A stretch of DNA of 24,861 nucleotides. Origin: Rickettsia typhi (GTDB lineage Bacteria > Pseudomonadota > Alphaproteobacteria > Rickettsiales > UBA1997). The DNA lies in assembly GCA_945874115.1 (NCBI GenBank), contig CAMCFD010000011.1:1-24861 (forward strand), read 5' to 3'. Shown here piece after piece: positions 21,483-24,861 of this stretch; the stretch's first letter is position 1; every line of letters begins with the position of its first letter. Made by a program: the position numbers and the translations under genes. A model generated the notes under the pieces. The model worked only from the letters and a program-made list of their open reading frames with translations. It did not search any database and was not told the origin of the DNA.

Positions 21483-22679
21483 ATGCAAAATCTTCCAAAG
21501 TTACAAATTAAAAATCAGCAAGAATTCAAGCTTATCGAGGGTCATCCGTGGATTTATTCAAATTGCATCGCCAATTTTGCCGAGCTGAAAACCCTTGAAA
21601 AAGGCAGCCTAGTCGAGGTTTGTTTGCCGAAAAAACCAGCTTTTGCGATCGCTTATTTTAACCCCAATCAATTGATTGCGGGGCGAATTTTAACTTATGA
21701 CGCAAGTGAAATTATTGACGAAAAATTCTTCGAGAAACGCATTTTAACCGCAAAAATTTTGCGCGAGAAATTTTTTGACAAACCTTTTTATCGCTTGATT
21801 CACTCTGAAGCTGACGGCTTGGCCGGCCTTGTTATTGACCGTTTTGACGATATTTTATCTTGTCAAATTTCAACACTTGGAATGGAAAAATTGCAAGATT
21901 TTTTAATTTTGGCACTAAAAAAACTTTTCCCGAATTGCAAAATCATCTTCAAAAATGACTCTGAAAGTCGCAAATTTGAAGGACTTGAAGTTGAAATAAA
22001 AACAATTCATGGCGAAATTTCTGGGCAAAAAACCATCGAAGAAAATGGCGTAAAATTTAACATAAATATTGAGTCTGGGCAAAAAACCGGCTGGTATTAT
22101 GATCAACGCAAAAACCGCGAATTCGTTGGCTCAATTTCTTCTGGCGCCGAAGTTTTGGACGCTTTTTGTTATCAAGGAAGCTTTGGTTTAAACGCACTGA
22201 AAAATGGCGCAAAATCGGTGACTTTTATCGATTCTTCACAAGAAGCCGTTGACCGCGCAAGATCTAACGTCGAGCTTAACGATTTAAACATTGCAAAATG
22301 TGAATTTGTTTGCGAAAAAGCTTTTGTCGCGCTAGAAAAAATGGCGAGCGCAAGTAAGCAATTCGACATTATAGTTCTTGATCCGCCGGCATTTGTAAAA
22401 ACTAAAAAAGATTTACATTCTGGCTTGAAAGGTTATGAGAAATTAGTGCGCTTGGCATTGCCATTATTGAAGACAAACGGTATTTTATTTTTGGCTTCAT
22501 GCTCACACAATGTAAGCTTAGATGATTTAACCGACGCCGCGAATAAAGCGACGCGCAAGTTTTTTGAAAACAAAAAAACCGCGAAATTAGTTCGCACTTT
22601 TGGCGCCGACATCGATCATCCGCTTCACCCAACGCTTAAAGAAAGTGAATATTTAAAATCGATTGCGTTTTTTATTTAG
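21483..22679 (+). CDS. Class I SAM-dependent rRNA methyltransferase (RlmI-like)
   Basis: Member of the RlmI/YccW group (COG1092 type), which methylates a cytosine in 23S rRNA. The 398 residues comprise an N-terminal PUA-like RNA-binding domain (about 1-75, with EGHPWIYSNCI), a middle domain with LIHSEADGLAGLVIDRF (105-121), and the Rossmann methyltransferase: GQKTGWYYDQR (199-209), SAM-binding LDAFCYQGSFG (225-235), VLDPPAF (298-304) and ASCSH (338-342) with the likely catalytic C340. Length and motif order match RlmI; the exact target base is inferred from the family. It has its own promoter and is followed after 20 bases by the CinA-like gene, so the two are probably one unit. Confidence 0.92.
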   Translation: MQNLPKLQIKNQQEFKLIEGHPWIYSNCIANFAELKTLEKGSLVEVCLPKKPAFAIAYFNPNQLIAGRILTYDASEIIDEKFFEKRILTAKILREKFFDKPFYRLIHSEADGLAGLVIDRFDDILSCQISTLGMEKLQDFLILALKKLFPNCKIIFKNDSESRKFEGLEVEIKTIHGEISGQKTIEENGVKFNINIESGQKTGWYYDQRKNREFVGSISSGAEVLDAFCYQGSFGLNALKNGAKSVTFIDSSQEAVDRARSNVELNDLNIAKCEFVCEKAFVALEKMASASKQFDIIVLDPPAFVKTKKDLHSGLKGYEKLVRLALPLLKTNGILFLASCSHNVSLDDLTDAANKATRKFFENKKTAKLVRTFGADIDHPLHPTLKESEYLKSIAFFI

Positions 22680-22699
22680 ATAAATAAATTACAGAATTT

Positions 22700-23431
22700 A
22701 TGAAAAAAGAAACTGTTCAAGCCGCCCTTGTCATAATCGGCGACGAAATTCTTTCGGGTCGAACCACCGACAAAAATCTCAATTTTTTGGCGACAAATTT
22801 ATCGTCATTTGGCATAAATTTAAAGGAAGTTCGCGTTGTTCCTGATGTTGAGAGTGAAATTATCGACGCAATTAACACGGTGCGCAAAAAACATGATTAT
22901 GTTTTTACATCTGGCGGAATCGGACCAACTCACGACGACATCACATCTGAAGCGGTTGCGAAGGCTTTTGGTGTTGAAATCGAACTTAACCAAGAAGCAG
23001 AACAAATCTTACACAAATATTATGGCGTTGAAATAAATGAAGCGCGCTTAAAAATGGCCAGAATTCCGCAAGGCGCGACTTTGCTTGATAACCCCGTTTC
23101 ATCAGCGCCCGGATTTCGCATTGAGAATGTTTTTGTGATGGCTGGCGTTCCAAAAATTTTTCAGGGAATGTTTTTTGCGGCACAAAAAGAATTGGTCGGC
23201 GGCAAAAAAACTCTCGCTAAAGAAGTAAGAATTAATCTCGTTGAAAGCTTGATAGCTAAAGATTTTGAAGATTTGCAACAAATTTATCCAAACGTCGCAA
23301 TGGGAAGTTATCCCTTTGAAGGCGGCACTTCGCTGGTTTTTCGCTCGATTGATTATGACGATATTGACTTGGCGATTGGCGAAATGAAAACCAGAATTTT
23401 TGCGATTAATAAAGATGCGATTTTAGATTAG
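22700..23431 (+). CDS. CinA-like molybdopterin-binding domain protein
   Basis: Protein of 243 residues containing only the N-terminal MoaB/Mog-like (MoCF) domain of CinA, without the C-terminal nicotinamide-nucleotide deamidase domain. Motifs: IIGDEILSGRTTDKN (12-26), the nucleotide-binding SGGIGPTHDD (71-80) followed by ITSEAVAKAFG, then ARIPQGATLLDNPVSSAPGF and VMAGVPKIFQGM. Such short forms are commonly annotated as competence/damage-inducible protein A; CinA relatives act on ADP-ribose or related nucleotides, but the role of this short form is not settled. It follows the rRNA methyltransferase by 20 bases. An imperfect hairpin (AATTTTC/GAAAAATT, near 23431-23449) with T-rich sequence follows the stop. 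Confidence 0.9.
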   Translation: MKKETVQAALVIIGDEILSGRTTDKNLNFLATNLSSFGINLKEVRVVPDVESEIIDAINTVRKKHDYVFTSGGIGPTHDDITSEAVAKAFGVEIELNQEAEQILHKYYGVEINEARLKMARIPQGATLLDNPVSSAPGFRIENVFVMAGVPKIFQGMFFAAQKELVGGKKTLAKEVRINLVESLIAKDFEDLQQIYPNVAMGSYPFEGGTSLVFRSIDYDDIDLAIGEMKTRIFAINKDAILD

Positions 23432-23525
23432 AATTTTCTGGGGGAAAAATTATTTTATTTTGTTACGAAATGTTGGTTGAAGACTGTATTCGATTTTTTT
23501 CTTGTTGCAATTATCCCTATCTCTG

Positions 23526-23720
23526 TGTCATTCCCGCGTAGGCGGGAATCTAAAACCGTCCTCTTTCATGTCAAATTTAAGTCATTGAAAAGATTAGAAT
23601 TTACATGAACATAAAGACAGGATTACAAATCCCGTCTTGCGTCGCGGTGGGCGTGAGGGAGATAACAAAAGCGCGGCGATAATAAAGTGAATGCAGTGAA
23701 ACTTAGCGTGACAGCTGTCA
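23526..23720. repeat. Composite palindromic element, GC-richer than surroundings
   Basis: The 23432-23755 gap has no gene but holds this element. It starts with ATTCCCGC-gtag-GCGGGAAT (23530-23549), an exact 8-bp stem of the kind widespread as dispersed ATTCCC..GGGAAT repeats. A second hairpin follows, GACAGGATT/AATCCCGTC (23616-23636, one mismatch), then a GC-rich tract (23631-23690), and it ends in the 12-bp palindrome TGACAGCTGTCA (23709-23720). The leading GTGTCA (23525-23530) is roughly inverted at the end. It looks like a transferred or mobile non-coding repeat. Confidence 0.5.
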
Positions 23721-23755
23721 TAAAAAATCATATCTTTACCTAAAACCCCAAGAAC

Positions 23756-24481
23756 TCAACCACCAAAATAAGAAATTTCGTCCCGCAAACCGGCTTCTTT
23801 AAAGCCTTTGAGGCGAAATTGACATGAATCACATTTTTTACAAGAAATAATTTTATCACCAGAAATTTGCGGATCATAACAGCTGTGAGTCTTAGAATAG
23901 TCAACGTTAAGCGCGATTCCTTTTTCGATAATTTCTTTTTTGCTCAATTTTAAAAGTGGCGCGTTAATCTTGAATCGACCTTTATTTTCATCGGCCGCCG
24001 CGGTCGCCAAATTGGCCAAATTCTCGAAAGCAGCGATAAATTCTTGGCGACAATCGGGATAATTGCTGTAATCAACAGCATTGGCGCCAATAAAAATGTC
24101 GAAGGCGCCTACAGTTTCAGCGTAGGCGAGCGCATATGACAAAAAAATTGTGTTTCGCGCCGGAACATAAGTCACGGGAATTTTTCCATCAATTTGACTT
24201 GCGGGCGAGCGGCTTAAGCCATCTTTTTCACCAACACTCTTTGGCACAGCAATATCTGAAGTGAGCGCCGATCCTCCAAAAATGCGCAGGTCAATTTTGG
24301 CAATTTTATGCTCGATTGCACCAAAATCGGCGGCGATTTTCTTGGCAACTTCAAGCTCGACTTTGTGGCGCTGGCCATAGTCGAAACTAAGCGCATAACA
24401 TAAAAATCCTTGCTGTTTTGCAATCGCCAAAACAGTTGTTGAATCTAGTCCGCCAGAAAGTAAAATTATTGCTTTTTTCAT
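23756..24481 (-). CDS. queC: 7-cyano-7-deazaguanine synthase
   Basis: QueC uses ATP and ammonia to convert 7-carboxy-7-deazaguanine to preQ0, the precursor of queuosine in tRNA. The 241-residue protein has the PP-loop SGGLDSTT (9-16), FDYGQRH (33-39), YVPARNTIFLSYALAYAE (105-122), GANAVDYSNYPDCR (132-145) and the zinc site C201, C214, C217 and C220 (SCYDPQ...CKKCDSC). All are intact, and length is slightly above the common 220-235. No other que gene is in the window. The start ATG at 24481 has no clear Shine-Dalgarno sequence. Confidence 0.96.
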   Translation of the reverse strand: MKKAIILLSGGLDSTTVLAIAKQQGFLCYALSFDYGQRHKVELEVAKKIAADFGAIEHKIAKIDLRIFGGSALTSDIAVPKSVGEKDGLSRSPASQIDGKIPVTYVPARNTIFLSYALAYAETVGAFDIFIGANAVDYSNYPDCRQEFIAAFENLANLATAAADENKGRFKINAPLLKLSKKEIIEKGIALNVDYSKTHSCYDPQISGDKIISCKKCDSCQFRLKGFKEAGLRDEISYFGG

Positions 24482-24808
24482 ATTTTTTGCGGCAATTTAT
24501 GCCAAAATTTCGTTAATTTTTATAAAAATAGTATATTTGGTATTCTTTTCGGAACCCATGAGCCGCAGAGCACGGACGCGCCTCTACAAAATCAAACCTT
24601 CGCGAATCTTGTTTTAAAATCTCCACTCTTTTACTTCAAAAAACCAAAACTTGCTTCTTTGAAAAAACGTCATATTATAAATATGCGCGAAATTATATTG
24701 TTTTTGTTGAAAAAATATGCAAAAACCACCAAAATAATTCGAAAAAGTCCGAATTTAGCAATGATCAAAAATTACAATTTTGTAATAATATAACAAAAAA
24801 CAAAAATT
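24482..24808. other. Non-coding region right of queC
   Basis: Gene-free stretch that should hold the queC promoter (not clearly identifiable) and that of the right-edge frame (TTGCTT 24651-24656, 16 bases, TATTAT, weak). It includes a short GC-rich island (24550-24586) and two small hairpins (AATTCG/CGAATT 24736-24755; ATTAC/GTAAT near 24770-24786) in the possible leader of the right-edge frame. Confidence 0.35.
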
Positions 24809-24861
24809 ATGTCAATAATTTACTTGCCAGAATTTAACCAAAACCTTATAGAAATTGGGCC
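24809..24861 (+). CDS. Possible start of a gene cut by the right edge
   Basis: ATG at 24809 opens a frame that stays open for 17 codons to the edge (MSIIYLPEFNQNLIEIG). The peptide has a protein-like composition, but no family is recognisable, and no Shine-Dalgarno sequence precedes it. Seventeen codons cannot establish a gene. Confidence 0.35.
   Translation, partial: MSIIYLPEFNQNLIEIG

Noticed and set aside
24683..24793. 36-codon frame starting MREIILFLLKKYAK
   Set aside because: The ATG would fall inside or just after the only visible -10-like sequence, there is no Shine-Dalgarno sequence, and the lysine-rich peptide is what AT-rich DNA yields by chance.
1..24861. tRNA, rRNA, tmRNA, SRP RNA, RNase P RNA and CRISPR arrays
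   Set aside because: I looked for T-loop, SRP and RNase P signature sequences and for regularly spaced repeats in the gaps and found none.

Overview
The window is AT-rich, densely coding bacterial chromosome. All recognisable genes are housekeeping or biosynthetic, and several have the style of AT-rich alphaproteobacteria: a GyrA with an expanded C-terminal domain, a short CinA-type protein, a CGFS glutaredoxin and a ParAB/parS locus. I infer an alphaproteobacterium, possibly Rickettsiales-like. Unlike classical obligate intracellular members it keeps enzymes for purine (purH), pyrimidine (pyrB), lysine/diaminopimelate (dapB), leucine (leuC), pantothenate (panD) and queuosine (queC) synthesis. 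No rRNA, tRNA, CRISPR array, insertion sequence or phage gene was found.

Layout. 1-1016: 5' part of purH (minus strand). 1017-1575: non-coding, with a palindromic repeat and a rightward terminator. 1559-4226: chromosome segregation locus with five parS sites threaded through parB-parA (transcribed in that order) and panD. 4235-6079: dapB and a prepilin-like protein carrying a LamG-type domain (minus). 6239-10267: gyrA followed at once by an unrecognised protein with kinase-like motifs. 10268-10715: non-coding, with a second copy of the palindromic repeat. 10716-13135: pyrB, a lone ABC ATPase and a CGFS glutaredoxin (minus). 13316-16708: a 64-residue acidic protein, gatB and leuC (plus). 16709-17277: non-coding, with large inverted repeats. 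17278-21138: MFS transporter, S49 peptidase and glyA (plus). 21483-23431: rRNA methyltransferase and CinA-like protein (plus). 23432-23755: a GC-richer composite repeat. 23756-24481: queC (minus). A partial reading frame may begin at 24809.

How the parts relate. The cluster of parS sites suggests this segment is the chromosome's centromere-like region, usually near the replication origin. The metabolic genes are scattered single steps rather than complete operons. Promoters close to the TTGACA/TATAAT consensus are visible before many genes; clear Shine-Dalgarno sequences are few (the kinase-like gene, glyA, pyrB), and two transcripts look nearly leaderless.

The least explained items are: the 64-residue protein, whose N-terminus resembles eukaryotic PP1-docking motifs; the kinase-like gene coupled to gyrA; the prepilin-LamG protein; and several structured non-coding repeats. 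None can be confirmed without database searches.
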